NCBI RefSeq assembly: GCF_011397635.1
Contig: NC_064759.1
Span: 18,190,428-18,254,427, forward strand
Direction of reading: 5' to 3'
Source: Epinephelus fuscoguttatus
Lineage: Eukaryota; Chordata; Actinopteri; Perciformes; Serranidae
Length of the DNA: 64,000 bases
The notes under the pieces were generated by a model. The model searched no databases and was not told where the DNA came from. It saw only the letters and a program-made list of their open reading frames with translations. This document shows, piece after piece, positions 36,894-51,371 of this stretch (its first letter is position 1; each line of letters starts with the position of its first letter). The position numbers and the translations under genes were made by a program.

Positions 36894-38290
36894 AACACCG
36901 CTCTCTCAGGTGAGAGTCAATGTTTGTTGTTGTCCTTGTCCCACTGCGTTTCCCCCTGATGCTGCCAGGCACCGTTAAGCTGTAATGGCAACCGGCCGCG
37001 CATCATGCCAACACCTTCTTTTGTTAGTATCTGACGCCCCAAGTCACTGCCCAATTGCTGCATTTCAGTGACTATGGAGTGAGACCGGGCACACTCTGGG
37101 CACTTTGTCTGGGTTGACAGCGCAGCGGAGCAGCAGAGCGCCAAGCGGAGTGAATGTGTGATTAATTTAACCTTTGTAAAATTATGTCGAAATATGACGC
37201 TCCGTTTCTTCAACCAACAGGGCTCTTAATTTAGTGTTTACCATGTTAGGTTACTTACTGTCTGAGGCCGTGAGTGTTACTTGAATAAATAAACACTGAC
37301 CAACGGGACCAGGCTGGCCGACCTGCATGCTCTAACTCAGTGGACGGATGATTTGACTGGCTTTGCGGTGGTGGATTATTATGCCAAGCTTACAAATGAG
37401 TGCTTGAATGGTTTCCTCCAGTTTGTTTTGCTATTGAAGCTAACATTAGCTAATGTGCTAAAAAGTTAGCATTACAGAGAAATCCAACATTCCTCTTAAT
37501 ACCTCCCCAATTTCTGATGAGGTGGACATGATAACCCTTAATACACATAATGTCATTCATCCCTACAACAGGAAATACTTTTTCCCTAACCTGATATGAA
37601 GTATGCGCTGCACATGCGAGCACATGATCGCCTCCGTCCAGTCCTTTCGTCCTATCGCATTAAACCATGTTGTCTTTGATTTGCTGATGGGCAGTGGCAG
37701 CTGGTATGTGATAAAATTTAAGTTTTGAACACCAAATAACAGAACAAGACAACATTTTAAGACTCCTATGTAGCCTACAGCCCTGTGGTGGCGAGTCGTG
37801 TTTTGCCTCCAGCTAATGAAATGACGTCACTGTGATGTTGGCCCTAAAAGGGTCTATTGGTTTTCAATTAAACAAAATCGTAATCCTGTAAAACCCAATA
37901 AGAAAAGTTTCAAGGTTACCTGACCTTACTATTATTCTCACTGTGTGTAAGTGTGAGTTCTTAGTTAATGCATGCGTTCGTGAGCTGAACTGACTGTGAA
38001 TGGGTTTGTGCCTGCGGGCAGATGGGGAGAAACACAAGCATGCACAGGCACAGTACTTGGACTAAAGGTCATTGCTTCAGAGTAAGGTCTTACAGACTGA
38101 AAGGGAAGGTTGGTAAACAAGCTGATGCAAGCCTGAGATGGCTTTGGAGAGGAGAAGATGTGCGGCCAAGCGAGCACACATGTCCAGCTTTCAACACGTT
38201 GTCAATACTCCCCAACCTCTTTTGTATCCCTGAGGTGGAACAAAATCAATGACACACAGGAGGGCAACACATAACATTTTCTGAAAGCCA
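36894..38290. other. Intergenic; nothing recognised
   Basis: Unique or unrecognised sequence between the Ig-receptor 3' end and the dispersed repeat. Short frames show no domain. Confidence 0.35.
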
Positions 38291-38296
38291 TTTAAT
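38291..38296 (-). terminator. Candidate poly(A) signal of the Ig-receptor gene
   Basis: ATTAAA on the minus strand, about 700 bases beyond the stop codon. It is the common variant hexamer. No AATAAA was found nearer on this strand in my reading. Confidence 0.3.
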
Positions 38297-38997
38297 ATCA
38301 AAGAAATCCAAAATACAGTGAATTAAATAGTAGAGTGCAATGTGCTTGAGAGCTGTCACAGTAAAGAGATTATAATAACCTTCTCAAATATGCTTTGAGC
38401 TGCTTCTGCTTTAGGGTAAAAAAAAGGTTGAAAAGGGAAACAAAATCAACAAAATAAAACCTTGTCCTATCACCCAAATGGTTCATTCATAGCACACAGC
38501 TGAGTAATTATGTTTGTAACAGAAAAGAGAGAATTGCATTGAGTCTTCGCAGCTCTTACCCCACACAAGATTAATCTCCCATCGTTTTGCTAAGAATGTA
38601 GCTCACCATTTTCCACGCTGCAGAATAAATGAAGAGAAAATTGCCAACCTTTCTCTTCAAGATGCATAACTGAAGCCTACACCCACAAGCAAAGCTGCCT
38701 CTGTGTCTCTAAAGCAATCATTTGCCCTTCAGTTTTTTTTCCCACACCAAACTTGTTACTGATTTTGATTTTGCTCTGCCTTCCCTGCAGTCTCCAAGTA
38801 TCCGTCGTTGCTTCCCTGCTTTCCTCCTTCTCTCCTCCCCCAATGTAACCATCCATAACCCTTTACCACCTCCTCCCTCTTTAAGTATCCCCTATATGCC
38901 ATTGCTCATTTTCTGGCCACCCACTCCATCTAGCTCGCCTTTCGCTTCATCTTCTTCCTCCCCCCCACCCTCTTCATCCTTCTACTCGCCTGTGCAG

Positions 38998-39085
38998 TCA
39001 AACCAGAGGTTGTTTGTCTGCGCAGGTGGAGGGCAGGGACTCCACACTGGCTTTGTAGATGGGCTTTTTCTGAGACCGGTCATCA
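38998..39085 (-). CDS. Ig receptor, coding exon 7 (cytoplasmic tail)
   Basis: Acceptor CTCTCTCCAG ends at 39086. The exon completes an Ile codon and encodes DDRSQKKPIYKASVESLPST then CADKQPLV and TGA at 38998-39000. A single Tyr sits in KPIYKAS, which is not an ITIM. Confidence 0.8.
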
Positions 39086-42000
39086 CTGGAGAGAGAAGAA
39101 AGAGAGGGGAAAGACAGAGGAGCATTATTATCGGTATATCGACCTCCCAGTAGGCACTAGAAAAATATAAGTGAGGAAATTATAGACTAGAATCGAGCAA
39201 TGGAGCAACACCTGGCTGATGATATGAAAGTCCATTTTTCTCTCTTTAGCTACCTGTCTCTCTCTTCATACACATATGCTCATACACAAATGGCAGCACA
39301 TGCTCTTATGGAAGTTATGCCTTTTGAATTTTTTTTTCAGTCCATATGGAAAAGAAGTTAATGAACGAAGCTGCATGGGGTCATGGTGCACATTAACATG
39401 CTGTCAGCAATCGCTTTAATGGGACTTCTGCCACTGCTCTTATCATCGCTGTGGCCTTTTTTTCCCTATGCTTTATATACTATCACAGAAGTAAAGCTGG
39501 TGCTATTAGCCTTGGCTTTTCACAAGCATAAAGTGTGTGGAAACACATGGGAGAGGAGGGAGCATAAAAGAGATCAAGGATGGGGTCAAGTAGGTCACAC
39601 CAGCTGAGATAGACTTAAATATTCAGTGTGAAGAGCACCTATTAAAAGCATACAGGAACTAGTCTGCACATGTGTGGAAAGGTTTTCTGCAAGGTAAGCA
39701 AGGTGTGTACTGGCACATGTGCCAAAACACACACACTTTAACTGAAATGGCCTCGGTCCTATCCCGAGACAGAATGAAATATTGCAGCCATAACCATATC
39801 CATAATATGAAGTCAAATTGCAGGAGGAGAGACTGAGGACTGAGTTAGGGAAAATAGGAAGTTGAGTGTGGATGGAGTGCAGTAAAGAAATCAAACAATC
39901 ACACAGGCGCGCACAATCAGAGGCCCATTATCCATCAGGTTTTCAGTATGATTTAAAATGAAGATTAGAGGAAGTAAAGAGAAAAAGGCTGCTTATTATG
40001 AGAGAGGAGTGGACGCAAATACTCAAACAGTTGTTTCTTACATGGGTCCCTTGCTGGTCTTGGTCTGCTTGGCCCTGCGGCACAGGAATACACTCATGGA
40101 GACGATGAACACCAAGAGAGAGACAGCCGCTGCCGAGGTCATCAGGATGAGACGGCCATTACTACTCTCATACCAGGGGGCATCCTCTGTGGGACAGATC
40201 AGTCAGACATGAAGGGAAACATGCATCACACAGACTCCGAAATCAGCAAAACTACATGCTTCCCGCCTCTAGGCAAAGCTTCTAAAGGCAACTTCCTGTT
40301 TGTTTGTGGAAGAAAAGGGTCTGTGCAGTGTTCAGATGGCCAGACTGCTGTACACTGCGCTGATCTTCAAGAAGTCTGCCTTTTACAATTTTAAAAGCTG
40401 TCTGATTATCCCTGTTGTGCAAGGACGAAGGTTTCATTTCAGTTTTGTGGGAGACATATATGGAGTAGGGGGTTTGGGATCCTACTCCAAGAAATTTTGA
40501 GTGACTTTTCTGCACGAGTCTATTGTAGAAATTTCTTTAATTTTGTCAAAATGAAAGACCTCCGCTGAAGGGAAGAATAAGCACATGTTCTAAATACTGA
40601 CGGGGACGCATCCCCCGCATCCCCCCTCTAATCTACGCCTATGCCTTCATGTGCATACATTCACACAAATTATAAACAACATTTGCTGATTTTTCAGGGA
40701 CCTTTTGTTCTAAAACCTTTCTTTAGAAAAGCGGAAAAAGTAAAGATTATGGTTATGAGGATTTAAGGCAGCAACAAACATGTGCTTTGTATGTTCACAT
40801 ACACAGTAATTCCATATGTTGACATTTCATCCCACTCAGGAATGTGTGCGTACGGTTTGTACTCTCATTGTAGTGCAATTCAAAGCAACAGCAGTGACAT
40901 GCAACATTTGCTCACCATACCTTCAAGGATGAGCAAACATTGTTCCAGCATCTAGAAATTATTGCTTTTTTAATTACTACATGTGCTTCAGAGAAAATAC
41001 TGGAGACACTGAAGAGCGCACTGACCAACAAGTCAATTGCAGAAGTAATAAGACAACTCTACCATAATAAATAACATGCATTGGCTTAATTGCATTTTTA
41101 GAGGTTGCATAATTTCAACGATTGAAATCACAAGGCTTATGAATCCCACTGGGTGAGAGGACGGTGTTTAAAAACTGCAGTGCAATAACATGGTGCAGTC
41201 ATCTCACAGGTCACTGATAAAGATGATGAAGACAGATGAAGTGCCGTAAATTGGATTAGCAATAATGTTGTAATGAAATTAGTTCTCCACTTGAGTACAG
41301 TCTTCACGTTTCATGATAAATAAGAGAGGTCATGGAGATTCAGACAAAGAAAAAACGGTCACTCTGTAGACGTCCACCTACAACGGCAATTCTAACTATG
41401 CTTCTAATCAAAGAGTGTCTGCTATCATCATTTGCTATAATGTACTTTACACTTTCTGATGACATTAGAAGGTCCCATGGCACCATCTGAATCTCAGAAG
41501 ACAATACAGCATCATTTGGAACAAATAAAAAGAAAAATAACAAAAGCGCAAAATCATCAGACAAATTTCAGTTTCTAATGCCCCACGAGTGTTTTTGACT
41601 TCTCTACGCCCATTTCAACAATTCATACATGTTATTGCAATGGTATAAGACAGTCTTAAAATAATAGTAAATGTAAACAAGTTGCTCCCACATCCAAAAA
41701 CTAGAGTGCTAAAACTCAATTTTGTGATGTCATCCAGTATAAGCTTAAAACTGCCCCACAGACAATGAATTGGGACAGATGTTATAGATCAGTGGTTCCT
41801 GGTGGGTTGTGGTCCAAAAGTGAGTTGCAGGTATTGTTGGAGCCACAACAACATTCTTTGTATTTGTTTTGATTCATGTTTAAACTAGTCCATACCCATT
41901 GGTAGCTTTGTCACCTTCTACCTATGCCAATCCTCAATGCCTATGTGCAGTTTCACATAGATTGACCACGTCAGTGAGTAGAAAAACGTGAGATAGACAG

Positions 42001-45000
42001 AATGACTGACTGACAGAATGACACACTCACAGTTTCCATGATTATGTACAGCATACCATACCATGACTTAGTCATACCAAAAATTAGAAAGAAAAAAAAC
42101 ATTGGGCCACAGGGGGAGCCACAGCGATTGGTTGCATTTTAGCCATTTTTAAGCATTTTTCTGTTGTTATAGCGCCACCCAGTTGCCAATTAGAGTTAAA
42201 TTTCTCCAGTCAACTTGAGGCGTCCTGTTCTACATATCTACCAAGTTTAGTAAAAATCAATATGGTGGTTAGGCCTAGATAAGAAATTAGCTCTGTAGCG
42301 CCCCCATTTTGTTTGATGGGGTCAATAATGGAGGGGTCCCCTCAGATTATGTGTGGTCATATGCCTACAAAGTTGCGTGGTGATCGGTGAAACCCTTGAG
42401 ATGTTATACACCTTTATGCAATGAGCCACGCCCTCCGCAATATTCATTGCCTTATAGAAGCTCAGTTTTAGTAAGTTTTCCAACTTTTGCCAAGAGGGAA
42501 CTTTGGATATTGGTCCCTAGATTATGTTCACAGAGTTTCATGCAGATCGGTCAAACTTCCTAGGAAGAGATTGATTTTAAGTGTTTTTCAAAAGATTCAA
42601 AATGGCAGAAAATCTATATAACCGGAAGTTATTGAGGTAAATTTGTTCCTCATGAGGAGAGGCATCTCTGTGCAAAGTTCCACGTCTCTACAACATACGG
42701 GGCATGAGATATGCCCATTCAAAGTTTGCCATTTCAATCGGTTGCTATAGCGCCCCCCTTTGGCCAATTGATGTAATATTGCTTCATTTGCATCCTCCCA
42801 TGACCCTCTACCACTGTGCCAAATTTCACATGGATTGACCAGGTCAGTGAGGAGAAAAACGTGGAACAGACACACAGACAGAGATTTCGTCATTATATAG
42901 TAAGATAGTAAGATCATGGTGACTTCATGTAAACTGATGCAGTTCATTGTTTGTACACAGAGTGGCGCACTAGAACAGGTAAGGCAGGTAATATAGGTAA
43001 GGTGCAGATGATGAGAAACAAGTGTGTGACGGGGTTAGCAAACAGTTTTTTGACTTAAATGTAGAGTTTTTCAATATAAAAACACATTTAAGGCTCTAAA
43101 GGGTGAACAGGGAGAACCTTCCGGTCGTGTGTTAAGTGTAACGGCACGAAGAGTTTGTAGCGTGGGAACTGGAATTGAGGGATGGAAACTTGGACACTGA
43201 ACTATTTGAATGGACGCTAACCTGTGGTTGACTCAGACACTGTGGAAACCTACATGAGATTAACATACAGTGTTTTACCTGTGTCAGTTGAGCACGTGTG
43301 AAAGTAAATGGGTCACTGCACCCAAAGATACTGTTTTTTTAAGTGGGCCTTGTTTTTAGGTGGCTAAAAACTAAAGAACTGAGGCTCTGATTTGCTCAGT
43401 GTCATTTCATTCTATGTAAGTGATGCAGGGGTTTTTCTCCCTGGATGTTATTTTAAACTACAGTGGTTCGGTCTATATAGGTACAATTTCTGAGTTTCAG
43501 AGCTGAGAACAGTACCATAGAATAAAGCTCATTCAGGTTTAGAAAATAAAACAAACATTCTGTGGCAGACTTTATACCCTATGAAATCAAAAGTTTGAGA
43601 CTTTCTGGCTTTGAGACAGAGTAACTCATATTCACACAATACACACACAATATTGGCTGAGCTTTCCTGAGCCATGGAAATACTTTAAAGCTACAGCAGG
43701 TAACTTTTATGAAAAAAACTTTATGTCATGTTTGCTGAAACTGTCACTATATCCCCAAGGTATTACATGAGACAGTCTGTGAACAATATCATGTCCCTCT
43801 TCCTCTTATAACTGCTTCTGATGGCTTTTACTAGAATCCAATGAAAACAACCAGTGAGAGAAAAGAAGTCGCTAACACAGCTGTCCGTCAGGTCAATAAC
43901 TGCTTGTGAACTGCCTGCAAACTGTAAAAATACACAGTGCTGAATGAATATAAATCAAGACTCTGTTACTGCATTGCTCATTTCTACCCTCAAATGTTTT
44001 CAGAAACATATTTTAGTGTACTGTTTGGCCAGGAATCTCCTAGCCACTGGCTTGACCAACTTTCTCAATTTACAGCTAAACAGTTCACTAAAATATGTTT
44101 CTGAGAGCCTCTGAGGCTTGACACAGGCAATGCTTTAACAGAATCTTGATTCATAATTGATCAACACTGCCTGGTTTGACCGCAGTTCGTGAGCAGTTAT
44201 TAGCATAGGCATAGTTCCCTATTAAGAGGAATTTAAAAGAGAAGTTAAAAACAAAGAAGTTTAAAAGGTGAAAAACACTCGTGAGGCATTAGAAACTGAA
44301 CTTTTGTTATTTTACTTTCAGTTTTTATTTTGCTTCAAATGATGTTATATTGTCTTCTAACATTTAGATGGAGCCATAGGACCTTCTAATGTCACCAGAA
44401 AGTGTAAAGTACATTATAGCAAATGATGATAAGCACTACAAGGCAGATTTTCTGTCTCATTTAGTGCTGCGTGAATATAGTGACAGTTTCAGCAAATACG
44501 AGAAAAGCTTCTTTTTTTTGTAGCTTTAAAGGTCAGGTAAAATACCTGCTTTTTTAATATCTAATAATTTTCCTCTTATCCTTTAAAGTTGGTGCAGTTC
44601 TGTCATTGCCATTTATTTATGTTATTTAAAACGTATGCTTCCGCTGGTATCATCTTAATTATTTTTTATTTGACATTTTAAAGGCAATTTCATTTGGGAC
44701 GTCTTTGTCACCTTTTTTCATTTAAATTGTTTTCATAAATGTCGTCACCTCTCTTTATTACAGCATCAAGTCTTTTTCCAACTTTTTATAATAATTTTCA
44801 TGTGCAGATAAATCAAATCTTCACCCTGCACTGCTTCCTTAGAAATGCAGGGTTTTAAATGTTTCACACCTTGACAGATGAGACCATCTACATTTGCTCC
44901 TGATGACCTAATTGCACACAAGCTCCTGACCTTTCTGCTCACATTTGAGCAGCTGATTGAAGAGGAAATAGAGCACAATCTTGTTTTTTGTTTTTGCTTC

Positions 45001-48000
45001 TGGGGATTTTGACAGCTGACTTTCCCAACAGTTACTGAGAAACCTAAACTGTTTTTTAGAGAGAGGAAGTGGGGAAACAGCTGTTCTGCTCTCTGTCAGT
45101 ATTAAAGACAATAGGATGTGTCTGGTTAGATGTATAGTGTTTTCTTACCAGGCAGCACGGTGATGCTGATGGTGCGTTTCTTGCTGAGTGACTTTATAGA
45201 GGGGTGCTCGGCCATGCAGGTGTACTCTCCCCCATCCGTTGCGCTGATCTTCCTCAGGGTCAGCGTAGAGGAAGGCAGGATCCAGTCGTCACCCTGAGAG
45301 AGAAAGATGGAGACTGAGGCATAAAGTAGAAGAGAAAAATGGCTGGATTGTTTGCAGCCCTTAGAGAATTGACAGACTCCTACAAATTAAAATTGTGCTG
45401 AACTGAGGGCATAAAAAGACAGAGAACAGACGATGCTAGTTGGCAAAAGACAGAGAAACTGTCAGACATGAAGAGTGTAAAACAGAGCAAGAGAAAGAAA
45501 AGTGTTATTTTGGCTGATTTGTGTATGAGGGAAAGAGAATGAAATAGAACAAAAAAGAGGGAGAAACAGAGAGACTGGCAATGGCAGTGGGACACAGACA
45601 GAAAGGCGGCTATATCTGCTGGTGCACGTCCCTCAGAAAACAGTCCCTAAAGTCCCAAATGAAGTGTATTTACCTGAGCCGTAATCCCAATGAATGAACA
45701 CACATCGACACAAGTCAATAACCCAGATAACACCGTCATCCGCAAAGAATGATGCCGCAACAACAGACTGTTAACACAACCCATAATGAGATGGCGAGGG
45801 AGCGGGATGAATTGTTGACACAAAAATAGCAGCACTATTATGAGATAGAGCCCGACATGGGAGGAAACAAATAATAGGCCAAACACGAGGATTGGAAAAC
45901 AAACAAATGTGGAGGAGGGGGTAAAAAAAAAAAAGACATTACACCATGCAAATGATTTGGCTCCTGGGAGCTGCAGCTCCTGCCAAGAAAGTCCATTTCA
46001 ATTTGAATGGATCTGAATTAAGAGGATTTCCCATAAAGGCCAGGTCTGGCCAAAGCAGCATTTTGTATGCAAATCCACTGGCTCCCAAAGCAGTGGCCCG
46101 TTTCTGCCTCTGTCCTGCTGTCATTACCGGGGGCCAATGTGCCCACGCCGACTGTCTGTCAAAGTGGGCCATTCTGATGCCACTTTCTGCCCCATATCCG
46201 TCCTGTCATTCGTACAGTAAGCTCATACACACATTCATCATTCCATCTCATCATTTCCTTGTGTCATTCCTCTTTTCCAAAGGTTTTGTGACTTATGTAA
46301 ATGGAGCACGAATAGATCGACAGGTGAATCGCCAGTGCTGGTGCACTAAATGAGTCCAGCTCCACACAGTGACGGACCTGTCAGTCACGCTGACAGTTAT
46401 TATTATTCCTCGTCAAAGTGACAGTGCTGTATTTCCAACAAATAATGACAAAAACCCTAAAGCACTACATATGATCATGAGGAGGACAAACAGTATTAGC
46501 TGTATAAAATGTCCACTGAATTGGATTTGGGCTTGTAAGCCCATTTAAAACCCGGATTAGCAGTGACCCTTTAACAAGCACATTAACCCCGCTCTGACTT
46601 ATCAAGAAGAATAACAAAAGGGAGAACTTGGCAATTATGTCTGCCGGTTCCCGTGGTATCGTCATGATTGCGCAGCTTCATTTCACCTGTGACTTGCTGG
46701 TGGTGGCAGTTGTAAGTGTAATACCATTTTCTCACCACAAGGGCACAGTGTATCTCCCTGCACATCTTCAAAACTTCTTTTTGTTCTACATGCCTGTTGT
46801 CACTATGGCATTTTACACAGAAATGTCTTAATTTCCCTTGGGCGAGGGTTCCTTAGCTCAGCGAAGAGCCCAGTTGAATAATTCAATACTGGTTAACCAA
46901 ACACTAAAAAAATCATTAGAAATCTATCCACATAATTGTTTTCAGGTTGACTGGCTCTTGTCTAGACCTCATTAAACTATTAATCCTCTGTAAGTGGGCA
47001 AGCTGCAATCCCCAGCGAGCGGTGGGCCTAAGCCAACCGGTCACTTAAATACAGAGCACTTCTTCAGAGGAGGGGATGGAAAGACGACAGGCGGGGGGAA
47101 ACAAGTAGCTTGAGAAACTCGGGGAGAGAAACAGCGTTGGAGGAGAGAAAATTAAAAGAATGCTTTGAGCGGAGCTAAGAGAAACAGAGGGACCTGAAGA
47201 GACTGGAACAAGACAGGAACGAAATAAAGAGGTCACGTTGAAACTAGAGGGAGGGAGCGAGAGAGAGAGAATGACAAGTTTCCAAAAGTGTAATGAGGAC
47301 ACCGCCACCGTGCACAATCCTGAGGCTTTCTCACGTCTTTATTCCAGAAGTAGTTCGGCTCCTCTGATGATAAGGTAGAGCACTTCACCACCACATCATC
47401 CCCGAGTCGCACCTTCAGGTCCTCTGGGACACTCAGGTAGCTGGTGTAGCCTTCCCTGGACAGTGATGGTTCGTCCATATCTAAAACCCAGGAAGCATGA
47501 GAAAGAATGACCAAGCATTAATGAAGCAAGGAATTTAATACGCTGAAGCAACCTCTTGAAGGGCTCGGGACGTGACTGAACACATGTTTGCAGTGGTGGC
47601 AGCTACTAAACACTCAGATCTTTTGAGTATATAGGCTCAAGTATGAATGCCTCCCAGACTGTACCAAGCAATCAATAATAATGATAATAGGCTTCATCTT
47701 ATCGAAGTCTTTAGAGAGGCAGTGTTGTGAATAATGGCTCATTTTCTCTTCCATCTCAATAGATGGCCCACGTCCATCTAGCTCCTGGCTTCTCTCCCCC
47801 TCCGTCTCCTTCAGTCCTTTAGTCCATTCTAATCTTTGCCTCTTATTGATTCCCCCCATGAGGCTGAGGAGCCTATCAAACAGCATTACGGTCGATTTGA
47901 TGGCCACTGAGAAGATAGAGGACACTGATAATCTGACTAGCTACGCCATGGATGCCGTTTCATGCAATTGTGTATCCTTCACTGATAACTTCAAACTTGA

Positions 48001-51000
48001 GTCCCACCAGGAGAATGCCTCTTTGTTTGCTTGAAGTGCAGAAAAAAAACAGGAAATGACTGTAGTCAGCCTATCATAGCAACACGATGTTTGCACTGGA
48101 TCTGTACTTTTTTTGCAGTTGTTTTGTTGTACACCCTCTGCAGCTGCATTGCATAGATATATCTTGTCTTATTAAGTATTAATGTGTTTTTCTATCCCTC
48201 ACTGTGAAAGAAACTGTGTCCACAGTGTGTGAAAAATTGTCTTTACCTCCTGCTGGTTGGAAACATGATGTAAATTGAAAGGTTTCAGGCTCTCTGTTCC
48301 GTCTTCTTGCCTAGACTGTTGTTTACCAATGAACAGTCAGGTGGGGTTTTTTATGCTTCCGTCTTTGCCAGTAATGTTGACATTCTCAGCTATACCCATT
48401 TCCTTATTGGAAAGTAAAAACTCAGAGGCTGTGTATCTTATTTGCATGTCACATTTTTCTCTCGCTTATTGTCAGACTCCGGCAGAAATCTCTTTGACCT
48501 CTGCAGGACACAGACAACATGAAAAATCTGAGGCTGCTATATTTATCAAAAGGGAAATAACAGTGTCACAGAGTGATTGTCTCAGAGACTTTCAGCAGAC
48601 AGCTTCTACCCATAACAACACAGACACTCACAATGCACTTTGAGGGACAGCGGCTGGGAGAAGCGGTCCTGCTCAGTCACATTTTCAGCGTTGGACAAAC
48701 AGCGGTAGGGCCCCTCATTGCCCCTTCCTACATAGCGGAGGCGCAGGACTGGTTCTTGTTCTTGCCACCCGAAATCACGAATGCACCAATTTCGGAAACT
48801 CCAAGCTTGAGTCCACCTCTGCATGTACTGGGATGGAAAGAAAAACAGAAAGAAATAAGACACATAAGAGACTTTAATTTAACCTTTAACACATTTTTTG
48901 TTATTTACTCTACAAACAGTGGGCGAACAATTGTTCTCCAAGTTTACACAAGGTTAGAGACTGATAAAGTCTACTGTTGGCTTTTCAACACCATTTACAA
49001 GAAATTTAGTTTATAGTGAAATAAGAACATATTTAATAAAGAGAGGGCAAAACACATATAAGATTATGGGGGAAAAATAAAATCACAGGTTTTTTTTTAA
49101 ATTAATACTTGATGATTACTGTGGATAGCCTAATAAAGATGGTAGTTCGCTATTTAACCCAGATGTACCCTCTTGGTTTAAAGTTGACCTGTTATGACAT
49201 TTGACAGCAGTAAAAACACCTAAATGCCTTTTTTAGCTTGAAATTTGACAACTTTTCCTTATGTGAACCAATAAAATTGTTAAAAAGTGTCATATTTTTG
49301 TGTAGGTGCTACAAATTGTTGTACATTGAGGCAGTTTGGGGTCAAATTTGAGGATTTTAGATCCACCAGTTTGGGTAAAATCAAGAAATATTGTGGTTTT
49401 ATCCATAAAACTGCAAAACTGTACATGTCATGTTTGTGTATATTGTTTTTATGGGACAGTGGTGATAGAGTTCAAGGGAGACCTTGACTGTCACTAGAAC
49501 TGCCTACATCCCCACCACATTGCCCCAGTTTTCACCAAGACAGGCACCTGTTAGTCTTTGATGTGTCACAGGGGAATCTTGAAACAGTGAAAGAGCAAAA
49601 CAGCGTAGGCATGATCATGATGCACATGAGGAACAGAGGTCACAGCGTGCCTTACAACATAATCTTAAAATAAAAAAACAAAACCATCAAGTTCCAGCTA
49701 ACCAACAGAAAGGTGCAAGGTACCCTGCACGTTGTGTGCGTTGGTTGTTGACATCCTTGGACACCATGTCAAGTTCTGCCTGTTACATCCATTGTCTTCT
49801 TCCAATGTGCACTTCCGTTTTCACAGGAAATTTAACGTTTACATACAGCCTCTTTCAAAATAAATGCACTGTGTCGGTACAGCACCACAAATTTTTCCGT
49901 CAACAACAAACACATGGTTGGGCTAAGGCAACAAAAGCACTTAGTTAGGTTTAGGGAAAAAGACCAGGGTTTGGCTTTAGGATCTTATTCGACATGCCCA
50001 CCACCCCTCCCGCCCTCCCCACTGGGACATTTGCCACCTTAATTCTTCCTGAAACATTAGTTAAGGGTTAATCACTCATGTATTGATGTCAAAAAGGCTT
50101 TTTACATATTATAAATAGATCTTCAAAGTTTTGTATCAGCACTTGTTATGAGGGGATTCTTGGGGCCAATTTAGAAATGACCATACCATATTGTGAGGGT
50201 ATAAAATATGAACAGTATGTAAGGGTTAAATGCATATTTTGAGAATATTTTGGAGCCAAATATCAGATTCAAGAGTAGTCTGAATATTTCATGTGTGAAC
50301 AATGCTCTGTTGTGTTGAACTACATAGCAGGCAGCTGCTGGATGTGATATTTGCATAGGGCAGTTTACTGCTCAGCCATTGCAAATAAGTCCAGGCTATA
50401 AATGTTATGATGTGACAATGCTCAGTAAACATTGTTTTCCCATGTACAGTATCAGCCTCCCTGTAAAAATCAACTTAATAAACCATTTTCCTCTAGTCTC
50501 AGAGTTATTCACTCACTGAGAGTTTTACTATAACTCAATTAAGATAAAACATTTGAAAGCAAGCCCAAATAATGGTAGTGAGGCTCTTGAACTTTTGAAA
50601 TGTACCTCTTCTTTCCTTTATTTCCTCTCACACCCAATGACCCAGTTATCCCCATGGCTCACCTTGGAGAAGATCTCAACATGGACCTGGCTGACGTTGA
50701 GCTCAGAGTCTTCGTACAGACACTCCAGTGTGACACTGTCTCCCTCCAGAACTGGCTCGGTGGGCCCTTTAATGAGCAAAGTGGCTGCGTGTGGACAGAA
50801 ATTACACATGCATGTTATTGATCACAACATGAATAGGCAGGGTGGGAGGGGGGCGTTCAGCACTGGGGATCTAAGCTGCTGTTCTGCTGGGCAACACTTT
50901 GAAAACAACCGCTCCCTTTTCCTGACATTTGTTTTCAGGCTCCTGTGGGAAAACTGCCAACACGCTCAAAGTCACCATGACCACATGACCAGCAACAGGT

Positions 51001-51333
51001 TCTTCCACTTTATTGACAGTGGTGACAATAAGGCTGTTTGTCTGTCAACTCAGGCAAGGAAAAATGCACAACCAAAACAGTTTACATTATTTTTTTCACC
51101 GTTACACTGTGAGTATTATGTAAACAGGTCTCTTTATATATAAAGTGTGTATAAATAAAAAATATTTAATTGTTCTTCTCGTCAGTCCCTTGATAGTTCC
51201 AGCAACATTTCCTGTTTGAGTCTGAGTCTTGTAACCACCAGGGGAAACCCATCAGTGTGACAGAAGACAAAGTAAAGCTTTTTTCTCTGGAGGACATACG
51301 CACTCAGAAACAGACAGGCGAGCAGACAAACAG

Positions 51334-51371
<38 letters not shown>

